Below are positions 31,378 through 39,279 of a stretch of 64,000 nt of DNA, in pieces. The translations under genes and the position numbers were made by a program. Source of the DNA: Bacillus sp. V3B (lineage in GTDB: Bacteria; Bacillota; Bacilli; Bacillales; Cytobacillaceae). The DNA is taken from the NCBI RefSeq assembly GCF_024494465.1, contig NZ_JAETXM010000012.1:1-64000 (forward strand), given 5' to 3'. The notes under the pieces were generated by a model. The model made no database searches, was not told the origin of the DNA, and was given only the letters and a program-made list of their open reading frames with translations. The first letter of the stretch is position 1. Every line of letters starts with the position of its first letter.

Positions 31378-31924
31378 ACAAGCCTGTATGTTGATCTCTT
31401 GCTTCACGAGCAAACTTCAGAAAGTATGCACTGTATTTTACGTCAGGTATATATGTAGAAGGTTCTGCATACCCATTCAACACTAGATCGGCGTTCAACA
31501 TTTTGGTTCGCATTTCATTTTCATTCATAGCATTTGTTGGTACCTCTAACCAAATAATTCTTAAGTACCGTGAATAACGATCCGTGTCAGAAACATCTTT
31601 TTGCATCCATACTTGTTTTCCTTCTAGTTTTAAAGCCGTATAGCTGCTTGCTTCCTTCCCATACTCTTCTGTTCTAATGATAGACTCAGGTGTATTTACT
31701 CCGACTAAACGAACCCTTCTTCCATCCGCAGTCTCGAATGTATCACCGTCTATGACTCTACCAACCGTAACACGTTCCAATCCATGCCTGCTCTCTCGTT
31801 CTTCTTTCCATGCTCCCTCTTGTTTTTCTTTCTTGTCCTCTTCTTGTTTCATTGATTCAGCTTTTGCTATTTTACTAGCTACTTTTGCATCGTGCATGAA
31901 CTTAATCGTAACGAAACACCCCAT
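31337..31924 (-). CDS. Thermonuclease-family (SNase-like) protein with altered C-terminus
   Basis: 195 residues from ATG at 31924 (GAGGAG 9 nt upstream). After a charged N-terminal region, the OB-fold starts at VTVGRVIDGDTFETADGRRVRLVGVNTPES: the catalytic Asp/Thr, Arg (RVRLVG) and Asp positions of SNase are present, followed by KEASSYTALKLEGKQVWM and a catalytic-arginine strand RYSRYLRIIWLE. FAREARDQHTGLYGG is where the protein leaves its native sequence; the last ~10 residues are read from a NUDIX-gene fragment in the wrong frame. No signal peptide is visible, unlike secreted nucleases. It may still be active because the core is complete. Confidence 0.65.
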   Translation of the reverse strand: MGCFVTIKFMHDAKVASKIAKAESMKQEEDKKEKQEGAWKEERESRHGLERVTVGRVIDGDTFETADGRRVRLVGVNTPESIIRTEEYGKEASSYTALKLEGKQVWMQKDVSDTDRYSRYLRIIWLEVPTNAMNENEMRTKMLNADLVLNGYAEPSTYIPDVKYSAYFLKFAREARDQHTGLYGGTTRFNRARFN

Positions 31925-32227
31925 CTCGAATAACTCCTCAAAATAAAGCAACGTCAACTTGATTCTGTTATCCTAAGTAGCTGGCATTGCCACCTTTTGT
32001 GATTCAACTTATGATCATCTTCTTAAAGGAATGAATTGCAGTTGAAGGAATTTGATCGGTCTTCTTTTCACAACTATTTCAATAGGCAACTATTTTAGTC
32101 AGGTTTGAGTACTCTTCGATTATTTTCTCTCCCAGGAAAATAGTTAACGACTTGGACAAAAGCATGTAGCATTCTTTTTCTTGTAAAAGTATGATCTAAA
32201 ACAAACTCTCCCCTTCTTCTATAGTCA

Positions 32228-32252
32228 AGGAAAAATAACAAGAACCGTCCCC
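32228..32252. repeat. REP-like sequence (AACAAGAACCGTCCCCTT)
   Basis: This sequence and its variants (42330-42352 GAGGGACGGTTCTCG; 36022-36036 GAGAACCATCCC) recur between genes in many Bacillales. It sits directly behind the DnaB stop codon. The 31925-32252 gap contains nothing else I can identify. Confidence 0.5.
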
Positions 32253-33554
32253 TTATCCCACCAAATCTCGAAACCTGCCAAACTCCTTATGAAACGCTAA
32301 ATGAACCGTTCCAATAGGACCATTTCGCTGCTTGGCGATGATAATTTCGATCCGATCTTTTTGTTCCGCTTTCTGATCATAGTAGTCATCTCGATAGAGG
32401 AAGGCGATCACATCAGAATCCTGTTCGATTTGGCCGCTATCGCGAAGATCGGATAACATTGGACGCTTATCTTCGCGGCTCTCAACGGCTCGGCTTAGCT
32501 GTGAAAGAGCAATCACCACCACATTTAACTCCTTCGCCATCCCCTTTAATGCCTGGCTGACTTCACTAATCTCTGCCTGGCGGTTTCCTTTCAGTCTTGG
32601 GTCCCCCATAATTAATTGCAAATAATCAATCACGACAAGAAACCGTTTCTCTTCTCCGTATTTTCGTCTTAGCTTCCTGACATTGGACCGAATGAAGTTC
32701 ACATCGATCCCGCCTTGATCAAAAATATGCAAGTCCAACTTTGAAAGTGTCCCCATTGCCTGATGAAGATCGCTCCAATCATGTTCTTGAAAAAGCCGGT
32801 ATGGATTTCTTAATTTCACCGAACTGACTGCCCCTATTCCGCTAAGGGCCCTTTTTAGCAATTGTTTTTTCGCCATTTCTAAAGAAAAAACGATCGCGAC
32901 ATCTTCTTTGGCTGCTTCTAGAGCAAGCTGTAAAGCAAAGGCTGTTTTTCCAACGCTTGGACGGGCACCAACGACAATCAAATCACTTTCTTGAACTCCC
33001 CCTGTCAGTTGATCTAAGGATCTAAACCCCGACGGAATTCCGGCTATATCTCCCAGATCCTTTTCGCATTCGTGGTATAAATCAATCAAACTCTGTTTGA
33101 TTTCACCTCCATTCTCGACAGTTAAATGATCTTCCACCTGTTGTAAATTCCGAATTCCGTCACGTAAAATAGCTTCAATGTCCTCATGCTCTGCCCGTTG
33201 TTTGATGCGATGGGCAATCTCAATCGTTTTTCTTTTTTGGTAATACTGTTTTACTGTCTCTTGATAATAGTGAAAGTTTGCCGTTGATGGTACACTGCCG
33301 GCGAGCGCGGCTAAATAACTGCCTCCACCTATATCGCCGATCTGTTTCGTCCCTGCTTCCTCGGCAACCGACACCATATCAATCGGCTTCCCTTTCTCAG
33401 CCAAACCTAGCATTAAAGTAAAAATGATTCTAAGCCTATGTACGTAAAGATGCTCTGGACGAATCGTACAGTCCTTCATCAAATCATCCTCTAAAAATAA
33501 AGAACCAATCAAGGCTTCTTCGACTTCCAGACTATAATATGGATTTTTCTCCAT
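32253..33554 (-). CDS. DnaB-type replicative helicase (phage/plasmid lineage)
   Basis: 433 residues, slightly short for chromosomal DnaB (~455). N-terminal all-helical domain (NPYYSLEVEEALIGSLFLE), then the RecA-like core from ~170: Walker A ARPSVGKT (197-204), Walker B FLVVIDYLQLI, the DnaB signature VVVIALSQLSRAVESREDKRPMLSDLRDSGQIEQDSD and the arginine finger region. It unwinds DNA at the fork as a hexamer. It is the last gene of a four-gene unit typical of phage replication modules; its start touches the stop of the preceding gene. The chromosome should carry another dnaB elsewhere. Confidence 0.9.
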   Translation of the reverse strand: MEKNPYYSLEVEEALIGSLFLEDDLMKDCTIRPEHLYVHRLRIIFTLMLGLAEKGKPIDMVSVAEEAGTKQIGDIGGGSYLAALAGSVPSTANFHYYQETVKQYYQKRKTIEIAHRIKQRAEHEDIEAILRDGIRNLQQVEDHLTVENGGEIKQSLIDLYHECEKDLGDIAGIPSGFRSLDQLTGGVQESDLIVVGARPSVGKTAFALQLALEAAKEDVAIVFSLEMAKKQLLKRALSGIGAVSSVKLRNPYRLFQEHDWSDLHQAMGTLSKLDLHIFDQGGIDVNFIRSNVRKLRRKYGEEKRFLVVIDYLQLIMGDPRLKGNRQAEISEVSQALKGMAKELNVVVIALSQLSRAVESREDKRPMLSDLRDSGQIEQDSDVIAFLYRDDYYDQKAEQKDRIEIIIAKQRNGPIGTVHLAFHKEFGRFRDLVG

Positions 33555-33895
33555 TAGTTTTCACCTCTTTGAATGCCAAGTATCTCTCTCATACGAGCTA
33601 GCGACGCTTGTACGACTTCATCACTGGCAGGTTTTTCACGATGATATAAAAACGCGATGGTCTCTTCAACATTTGGAATAGCTCGTGGGCCAGTTTCTGG
33701 TTTTCGAACCAAATCTGAAACCCTTGGTGCATAAGGCGAGCCTGCCACATGCTTGCGCAAATTCTTCTCCAGTCTGCTAAAGGAATCATTTTTTAACACC
33801 GCAAACCATTCATTCACTTTCTCCTGATGTATTTCATAAGGATCATAATAGACAGAAATGAGCTTTAATAATTGGAATACCTCTCGCTTAGTCAT
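33554..33895 (-). CDS. Small replication-module protein, possible helicase loader partner
   Basis: 113 residues from ATG at 33895, overlapping the previous gene by 8 nt (ATGACTAA). MTKREVFQLLKLISVYYDPYEI, a helical segment, HVAGSPYAPRVSDLVRKPETG. This sequence style is common for small proteins encoded between the replisome organiser and DnaB in Bacillus phages. Its stop overlaps the DnaB start by one base. It may help load DnaB; no Walker motif is present, so it is not a DnaC/DnaI-type ATPase. Confidence 0.6.
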   Translation of the reverse strand: MTKREVFQLLKLISVYYDPYEIHQEKVNEWFAVLKNDSFSRLEKNLRKHVAGSPYAPRVSDLVRKPETGPRAIPNVEETIAFLYHREKPASDEVVQASLARMREILGIQRGEN

Positions 33896-34646
33896 CAAGA
33901 TCAAAATCCCCTTCACTGTATGTTTTCTTCGCACCTTTTTGATTGCAATAAGATTCAAATTTGGTTCCAAACAACGTCTCAGGTCTCAGGTATTTACTCC
34001 AGAAGGGATCCTCCAGCCATTCTTCTGTCTTTAAATCGATGACCTTTTGAAAATCCTCGAGGCCAAATCCTTCGTTCCAGCGTGCGGTAATGAGCTCTTT
34101 TGTTTTCTTTGTTCCTGATTTATAAGATGAATGACTTTTGTTGTTCAAGTAGGTAATGATGTCGGAAAAAGGAATCGGTTTACTTGTTGTAGTCTCTGTT
34201 GAATTCTCTGTAGTAATCTCTGGTATTGCTTGGGACATTTTGTCCTCTTCTAAAGGACAAGTTGGAACAACGATCGTGCCAATTTGTCCTGTCGATGATT
34301 CCAAAAAGGCCCGTGCATTGGACTCTAATTCTGCCAATTTTTCATAGTTAATCGAGTACCATTTGGTTTTGTCTATTTTTAATCGATTATAGTTTGCCGA
34401 AAGTAAATAACCTTGATCCTCAAGCGACTTGATACTGCGCTTAATCGTTCGCTCTGACCAAAAAGGCATCTGTAATTGCCAATCCCTGTATGTGTTATAC
34501 ACCCATTTCCGCCCATCCTTTTCGTGTTGACTAGTTACGAGCCAATAATGAATTTGCTGCAGCATCACCGCTTCATTCAACCCTATTTTCTGTGCTAGTG
34601 ATGGTAAGATCATAATGGGATTTTCATGAATTAATAGCTTGCTCAT
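33888..34646 (-). CDS. Phage-type replication initiator/replisome organiser
   Basis: 252 residues. Residues 1-105 form a winged-helix region (MLQQIHYWLVTSQHEKDGRKWVYNTYRDWQ, SERTIKRSIKSLEDQGYL) typical of phage replication proteins. A variable Ser/Thr-rich linker (~110-165) follows, then the conserved phage C-terminal domain (FSDIITYLNNKSHSSYKSGTKKTKELITARWNEGFGLEDF and LRPETLFGTKFESYCNQ). It binds origin DNA and recruits the helicase loader. Ribosome site AGGAGGAATAG. Overlaps the next gene by 8 nt. Confidence 0.85.
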   Translation of the reverse strand: MSKLLIHENPIMILPSLAQKIGLNEAVMLQQIHYWLVTSQHEKDGRKWVYNTYRDWQLQMPFWSERTIKRSIKSLEDQGYLLSANYNRLKIDKTKWYSINYEKLAELESNARAFLESSTGQIGTIVVPTCPLEEDKMSQAIPEITTENSTETTTSKPIPFSDIITYLNNKSHSSYKSGTKKTKELITARWNEGFGLEDFQKVIDLKTEEWLEDPFWSKYLRPETLFGTKFESYCNQKGAKKTYSEGDFDLDD

Positions 34647-34697
34647 CTTCTATTCCTCCTTTTCATTTCAACACGTATATATCAGAAAAAACCCCTT

Positions 34698-35084
34698 TTA
34701 AGCTTTTGCATTTTTGAGATGTGGAAAACGATTAAACCTATATACATTACTGGACTGGGCACCATTCATTCTTTCGGTTTCATAGACCGTGAGAATGCCC
34801 ATCCTCTTTGCTTTTCCTAGCATTCTTTTAAAAGTAGAGCGGGATATCCCGTGATTATGATATTCTTCATGAATCGCTTTTAAAATGGTGTCAATTTTCG
34901 CATCGCTTACTCCAGGGATGACCGCCGCAAAACGAACGAGTTGTTTGAGTCCGACTCTTTCCCCTTTGGTCCATTCCTTGTTGTGATGTTGTAACCACAT
35001 TTCCATATGGTGATGAAACTCTTCTAGTGATTGAAATTGAGAAAACTGTTCTATTTGTTCGAATGTGCCACCTTTTATATTCAT
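34698..35084 (-). CDS. Winged-helix DNA-binding protein of the replication module
   Basis: 128 residues from ATG at 35084, preceded by GGGTGGTGC. A helical N-terminal half with FHHHMEMWLQHHNKEWTKGE and a C-terminal wHTH: IPGVSDAKIDTILKAIHEEYHNHGISRSTFKRMLGKAKRMGIL, ending with a wing-like YRFNRF. This C-terminal part resembles the helix-turn-helix of phage replication or regulatory proteins. As first gene of the unit it may control it or take part in initiation. Confidence 0.6.
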   Translation of the reverse strand: MNIKGGTFEQIEQFSQFQSLEEFHHHMEMWLQHHNKEWTKGERVGLKQLVRFAAVIPGVSDAKIDTILKAIHEEYHNHGISRSTFKRMLGKAKRMGILTVYETERMNGAQSSNVYRFNRFPHLKNAKA

Positions 35085-35469
35085 GCTTTTGCACCACCCT
35101 TTCACCTTCTTTATATAGATTTAGGGGGAAAAGTGACTGTATAAATTTATGACAGTTTTGTGAACAGCTCGATTAGGACTTAGATGAAGGATGTTAGGTA
35201 TAACGGTTGGATGCTTTTCGCTATTTTAGCTTGATCAGTCCGTTACACCGTATTTGAAAGATTCTATTTTGAAAAAAATGAATCATTTTTTACGAATGGA
35301 GGAAGAAAAAGTACATTTTGTCCCTCAAATTTACACGTTTGTGGCTAGAAACGCGCAAATTCTGCAGTCGAAACGATTTTTTCTAGATTCGTACCCTTTC
35401 CTTTTTCTCGTTATGGTAAGGGTACCTGGGAATACAAAGAACGGTACACAGTTCAGAAGGATCTCAAAG
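35085..35469. other. Intergenic stretch with duplicated 65-bp segment
   Basis: 35371-35435 repeats 29538-29602 and can form a GTACCCTT/AAGGGTAC hairpin. An open frame from 35254 on the plus strand through this segment has a plausible start but its product does not resemble a known protein; it leads into the sigma-factor relic. The promoter of the replication module must also be here. Confidence 0.45.
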
Positions 35470-35829
35470 ATGAATTTTGATCAATTGGCTGCGGAGTATT
35501 CAAACATGATTCACTCGATTATTTATAAAATGGAGATTGTTAAACGCGTTAACAAAAGAGCAAAAATGGACGGATCAATGTTGCTATCCTGAAAATGAGG
35601 ATGAATTTGACTTGAAATATGAGGATCATGTGCTGGAAATGGAAGATTTATTGAGCCATTTCTATCATTTAACAGACTTACAAAAGAAATGGGTAGTCTT
35701 GCGCTTCTATGATGGTTTGTCAAATAGGGATATAGCCGAGATGGGAATATTCCTTTGCGTAAAGTGAGGGCTTGGGGAGATCTGGCAATGAAGAAGTGTA
35801 TCCCCTCAAGACCAGCTGGCGTCTCTTAG
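35470..35829 (+). pseudogene. Sigma-70-family sigma factor, frameshifted relic
   Basis: ATG at 35470 begins MNFDQLAAEYSNMIHSIIYKMEI, a region-2 start seen in small sigma factors. After a frameshift near 35545 the frame continues as QCCYPENEDEFDLKYEDHVL and then DLQKKWVVLRFYDGLSNRDIAEMG, a clear region 4.2 helix-turn-helix. A second frameshift near 35745 is needed to read NIPLRKVRAWGDLAMKK. The size and the adjacent yvrJ gene resemble sigma factors of the SigO/YvrI type or phage-linked relatives. Two frameshifts make it a pseudogene unless sequencing errors are present. Confidence 0.75.
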
Positions 35830-35865
35830 GATACAGGATTGACGCCAGCTGGTCTTGAGGGGATA
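35799..35865. terminator. Perfect 25-bp hairpin behind the sigma-factor relic
   Basis: Arms 35799-35823 and 35841-35865 are exact complements (25 bp, GC-rich centre CCAGCTGGCGTC) with a 17-nt loop. There is no T-tract. It overlaps the end of the recoded sigma reading frame. Possibly a terminator, a protein-binding site or an insertion-sequence relic. Confidence 0.6.
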
Positions 35866-35930
35866 TTCGTTTATGAAAAAGGCTTTGTTAAACAATAATC
35901 ATTCACACAACCATGAAAATATAGTCATTT

Positions 35931-35969
35931 AAAAAGGGACTGCTTTCTTTTCAGGAGCAGTCTCTTTTT
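35931..35969 (+). terminator. Intrinsic terminator
   Basis: AAAAAGGGACTGCT pairs with AGCAGTCTCTTTTT (one mismatch) around an 11-nt loop, ending in a run of Ts. It separates the sigma relic from yvrJ. Confidence 0.75.
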
Positions 35970-36052
35970 AAAAGAAAAAGATCAAGGAGCAGTCTTTTGC
36001 TTATTTTAACAAAAAAAGCGAGAGAACCATCCCTACGAGAAATGAGGTCTAG

Positions 36053-36196
36053 ATGATGGAACAATTGATTCCTCTCATTAGTGAGGTAGGCTTTCCTGTT
36101 GTCGTTACTCTATTTTTGCTCTATCGAATTGAAGCAAAACTAGATACGGTCGTACAATCGATTCAACGTCTACCTGATCGAATAAGTGGTGAATAG
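36053..36196 (+). CDS. yvrJ: YvrJ-family small membrane protein
   Basis: 47 residues: MMEQLIPLISEVGFPVVVTL, FLLYRIEAKLDTVVQSIQRL, PDRISGE. One N-terminal membrane helix (GFPVVVTLFLLY) followed by an amphipathic, positively charged tail is the whole YvrJ family pattern (PF12841). GAGG lies 6 nt upstream. In B. subtilis yvrJ lies near sigO/rsoA, and YvrJ genes often accompany small sigma factors; here a sigma relic precedes it. Function unknown. Confidence 0.85.
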   Translation: MMEQLIPLISEVGFPVVVTLFLLYRIEAKLDTVVQSIQRLPDRISGE

Positions 36197-36447
36197 ATAA
36201 AAAAGTCGCTGTGCATTGTGATCTATAAAGTAGATCATATAAATTCGGATATTTGAAGGGAACTCAGGATGAATAAGCTTTAGTTCCTTTTCTCTCCTCT
36301 TTATTCTGTCTTGAATTCCCCTTAAGTCAACCGCCACCTTAAATCTACTTTTTTCCACCTCGGTTGCTTCCTTATATGCTCTTTTAATACTAAACTCATT
36401 ATCTTCTACTTACACTCTTACCTCCATTAGTCGAATAAGACAATATC

Positions 36448-37650
36448 TTAATCTGCAATTACAGTCATCTTTTCCACCACGTTTTCTATTACTGAATTTA
36501 TATCTGCATAGCCATAATAACGAACATACATCACTGCTTTTCCTTTAGAAGCAAATACCTTTTTCATATCCTCATCCACATGAACAATCAAAAGATCCAC
36601 GTCTTGATGTTTTGTTTCAACAAAATCTTCTCTACTATCATATCTATATCTTTCTATTAAATCAGAAATCAGTTTTTCCGACAGAGATGGTATACTTAGC
36701 TGATAAAACTGTGTATGAATTGCCGGTGAATATTCATCGCTCCCATCATCCCATATTTTTCCAGGTATCATACCCTGTTCATCTGTTTCATATTGCACGG
36801 GTGCCAATGGACTCCAATTATATGAATATCGGTTGCCCCAATCCACATTGTCACTCACATAGGAAGGTTCCCCTCGAACCAATGCTGGATTCTCTTCTAC
36901 ATCTGCTAATCTAACAATCGGTAAGTCAACACTTGCTTCGGGCAATGTTTTCGTATCCATTTTTATAAGCTGTACGAATGGAATGATAGCACTCAATCCA
37001 ACCACAACGGTAAAAAGAAAAGCGATGGTAGAATGTAATCGGTAGTGCTTCTTCCAAGGTGCATGATGGTCAATCGATTTGCCTTCGATAAGATTCCTTC
37101 GCAACGTACGAATGGAAATGGATGCTTGTAGCGAATGATAGGCCGAGTATCCAAGGAAGATGGCTAAAATGGTTTGTTGAATAGCTGTGCCTTCCACCAT
37201 CACTAAGGTAGGAGTCCCATCAAGAAACCAAATAGCAGATAACATACCGATCATTAAAATCATTGCAACAACTACCATAACAGCATTTAAAGCTAATTTC
37301 TTGTCCAGTTCCTTTAATGTATAAGACTGCTCGGCGGGGTCTGTATGAAGCTCTTGTGCAGTGAGTTCTTCAGGTGATGAAAAGACATGAAAAAAACTAT
37401 AGCTTGTTACATAATCCCAACCACTTTCTTCATACATCTGTATTTGTTCTGGTTTAAGCTTTTTCTTTATCGATACATCTATTCTGTACCTCATTTTCTT
37501 CGGTTCAGCTTTAACAAACTTGGCAAAATGGATTCCCATCTTTTTTAGATGCAACCCTTTAGCAGCCATGTCTGCGAACCAGCTTTCATGCTCACCAATT
37601 CGCCAATAATCACTTGGCCGAAGTTTATTAACTGTTTTCTTAATCCTCAT
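36448..37650 (-). CDS. DUF2812-domain membrane protein
   Basis: 400 residues from ATG at 37650 (AGGAAGG upstream, overlapping the end of the padR gene by 11 nt). Residues ~10-95 form the DUF2812 domain (RPSDYWRIGEHESWFADMAAKGLHLKKMGIHFAKF). Three to four membrane helices lie between ~125 and 235, then a ~165-residue extracytoplasmic domain. DUF2812 proteins are nearly always encoded downstream of a PadR repressor, as here. Function unknown; proposed roles are in envelope stress sensing or efflux control. I infer that it is repressed by the adjacent PadR. Confidence 0.82.
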   Translation of the reverse strand: MRIKKTVNKLRPSDYWRIGEHESWFADMAAKGLHLKKMGIHFAKFVKAEPKKMRYRIDVSIKKKLKPEQIQMYEESGWDYVTSYSFFHVFSSPEELTAQELHTDPAEQSYTLKELDKKLALNAVMVVVAMILMIGMLSAIWFLDGTPTLVMVEGTAIQQTILAIFLGYSAYHSLQASISIRTLRRNLIEGKSIDHHAPWKKHYRLHSTIAFLFTVVVGLSAIIPFVQLIKMDTKTLPEASVDLPIVRLADVEENPALVRGEPSYVSDNVDWGNRYSYNWSPLAPVQYETDEQGMIPGKIWDDGSDEYSPAIHTQFYQLSIPSLSEKLISDLIERYRYDSREDFVETKHQDVDLLIVHVDEDMKKVFASKGKAVMYVRYYGYADINSVIENVVEKMTVIAD

Positions 37651-37957
37651 CACCTTCCTCTAAAATGCTACTATCTTGTATCAAGGCTTTTAATCGACCA
37701 TACTCTTTATGCAAAGCTTGCTCCCCTTCTGCTGTTATAAGATAAGTCTTCCTTCTGCCATCATCCTCTGCCAGTGAGATAAGACCGTCCTTTTGCATGC
37801 GTGAGAGTACCCCATAAAGCGTCCCCGGCCCCATTTTTACTCTGCCATTTGATACCTCTGTAATGGCATGCATAAGCTGGTACCCATGGTTAGGACGCAT
37901 TAATGCTAGTAGTACATAATACATGGATTCGGTCATAGGTCCCCCATTATATGCCAT
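37640..37957 (-). CDS. PadR-family transcriptional regulator
   Basis: 105 residues. MTESMYYVLLALMRPNHGYQLMHAITEVSNGRVKMGPGTLYGVLSRMQKDGLI is the PadR winged helix, followed by RRKTYLITAEGEQALHKEYGRL and a short C-terminal dimerisation helix (PadR-s1 subfamily). It would repress itself and the DUF2812 gene with which it overlaps. The upstream region has a large AT-rich palindrome suited as operator. Confidence 0.9.
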   Translation of the reverse strand: MAYNGGPMTESMYYVLLALMRPNHGYQLMHAITEVSNGRVKMGPGTLYGVLSRMQKDGLISLAEDDGRRKTYLITAEGEQALHKEYGRLKALIQDSSILEEGDED

Positions 37958-37986
37958 AGCTTACTTCCCTTCTTTCGTTCTCTAGA

Positions 37987-38036
37987 GATATTATGTTTCG
38001 CGATATTATGTATAACGATATATCGTATAACATAAT
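37987..38036. promoter_or_regulatory. Probable PadR operator
   Basis: ATATTATGTATAACGATATA (38001-38020) and its near-perfect complement form a 36-bp palindrome centred on ACGATATATCGT; a further GATATTATGT half lies at 37988-37997. It spans the expected promoter of padR. The rest of 37958-38356 holds a lone MITE-type end at 38193-38222 (AAGTTTAAGAAAAGAGCCTT) and nothing coding. Confidence 0.65.
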
Positions 38037-38356
38037 ATTACATCATGAAATTTCCATTGGAAATATCATTTTCTCGGTTATTTTTAAAGGGAAAGCTAAA
38101 GTGGATAAAGGTTTTAAAATAAATTACTTTAAATTCCTTAGAAATGGCAACTATTTTACAACCATTTCATAGTTCAATCAAGCGTTTTAAATCTCCAAAA
38201 GACTACAAAGTTTAAGAAAAGAGCCTTACTTCATCTTTTCATTCTTTTCGTTAATGTTCACGCTAAACAAATAAGGAAAGCATTCTGTTCAGGCACAGAA
38301 CACTTTCCTATTAGAGAGATTGTATAATCAACCAATTAAGTAGTAACTTTATTCAA

Positions 38357-39193
38357 TTATTTGGCTTTTGGTTTCTCTTTTCCCATAGCGTCAAATAATT
38401 GTGTGGATGATAAGGAATTAAATGGCATAGATACATTATGTTTAATCCCTTGGTTGTAAGACGCGATTAAGTCTTTAAGTAGAACGGCCAAGGCAGTGTC
38501 TGCTGTCCATTCAGAAACATCGCTCCAATTTCTAGCGACCCAACTATCGCCTGTGCTAACTTGTAATAAGTTTAATACCTCTTCTTCAGGTAGGTTATAG
38601 TGTGTCGCTAATTTAAGTCCTTCAGCCACCGCATTCATGTTAATACCTAGAATCATATTATTAACTAATTTTGCTACTTGGCTGTTGCCTGGTTCCTTGC
38701 CATAGTAGAATGAATTGGATCCAATCGCATCAAAGTAGGCCTTAAAAGATTTCACGATGTCTTCTGAACCTGATGTCATAATCGATAATGTTCCAGCTTG
38801 GGCACCTGAAGCACCACCGCTTACCGCAGCGCTAATTAATCTCAAATCACTTTCTTCTTCCACTTTTTTGCCTAATTCATTCATGGTATCAGGGTCAAGT
38901 GTACTCATAACAATAATTGTTTTATCTTTAGGTTGGGCAGATAATAGACCGTCCTCACCAAAAATAATGTCAACATTTTGGGCATAGTCACGAACCATTG
39001 AGATAATCGCTTCGTCAGCTTGTTCCGCCACTTCTTTTAAAGTTTCTACCATTGTTATTCCAGCAGCACTTGCTTTCTCATAAACACCTTTAAAAGCATC
39101 GTATCCAATTACCTCAAAACCAGCTTTCTTTAAATTAATTGCCATTGGGAAGCCCATTGTTCCTAATCCTACAAATCCAATTTTTTTACTCAT
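38357..39193 (-). CDS. NAD(P)-dependent beta-hydroxyacid dehydrogenase (3-hydroxyisobutyrate/tartronate semialdehyde type)
   Basis: 278 residues from ATG at 39193 with GGAGG 8 nt upstream. Rossmann motif GFVGLGTMGFPMAINLKKAG at the N-terminus, substrate-binding AAVSGGASGAQAGTLSIMTSG, the catalytic-lysine strand GNSQVAKLVNNMI, and a helical C-terminal domain. Family members oxidise 3-hydroxyisobutyrate or reduce tartronate semialdehyde (GarR). The GntP permease directly upstream suggests uptake and oxidation of a sugar acid or hydroxy acid. A second, decayed copy of the N-terminus lies at 40996-41115. Confidence 0.85.
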   Translation of the reverse strand: MSKKIGFVGLGTMGFPMAINLKKAGFEVIGYDAFKGVYEKASAAGITMVETLKEVAEQADEAIISMVRDYAQNVDIIFGEDGLLSAQPKDKTIIVMSTLDPDTMNELGKKVEEESDLRLISAAVSGGASGAQAGTLSIMTSGSEDIVKSFKAYFDAIGSNSFYYGKEPGNSQVAKLVNNMILGINMNAVAEGLKLATHYNLPEEEVLNLLQVSTGDSWVARNWSDVSEWTADTALAVLLKDLIASYNQGIKHNVSMPFNSLSSTQLFDAMGKEKPKAK

Positions 39194-39234
39194 GATTAAT
39201 TCCTCCATTTTGTTATATACTTTTTTTCAAGTAA

Positions 39235-39252
39235 ATCAAATTCGCCCGTCGA
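39235..39252. repeat. Fragment of the dispersed palindromic repeat (copy F)
   Basis: ATCAAATTCGCCCGTCGA is the left end of repeat copies B and C; the rest is missing. It lies in the 86-bp gap between the dehydrogenase and gntP. Confidence 0.6.
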
Positions 39253-39279
39253 GTATGAAAACTTACTACAGTAAGATCG

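Noticed and set aside
36170-36358. Minus-strand 62-codon frame MEKSRFKVAVDLRGIQDRI...
   Set aside because: It has a GAGGTGG upstream and looks partly protein-like, but it overlaps the end of yvrJ on the other strand and matches no family; support is too weak to list it as a gene.
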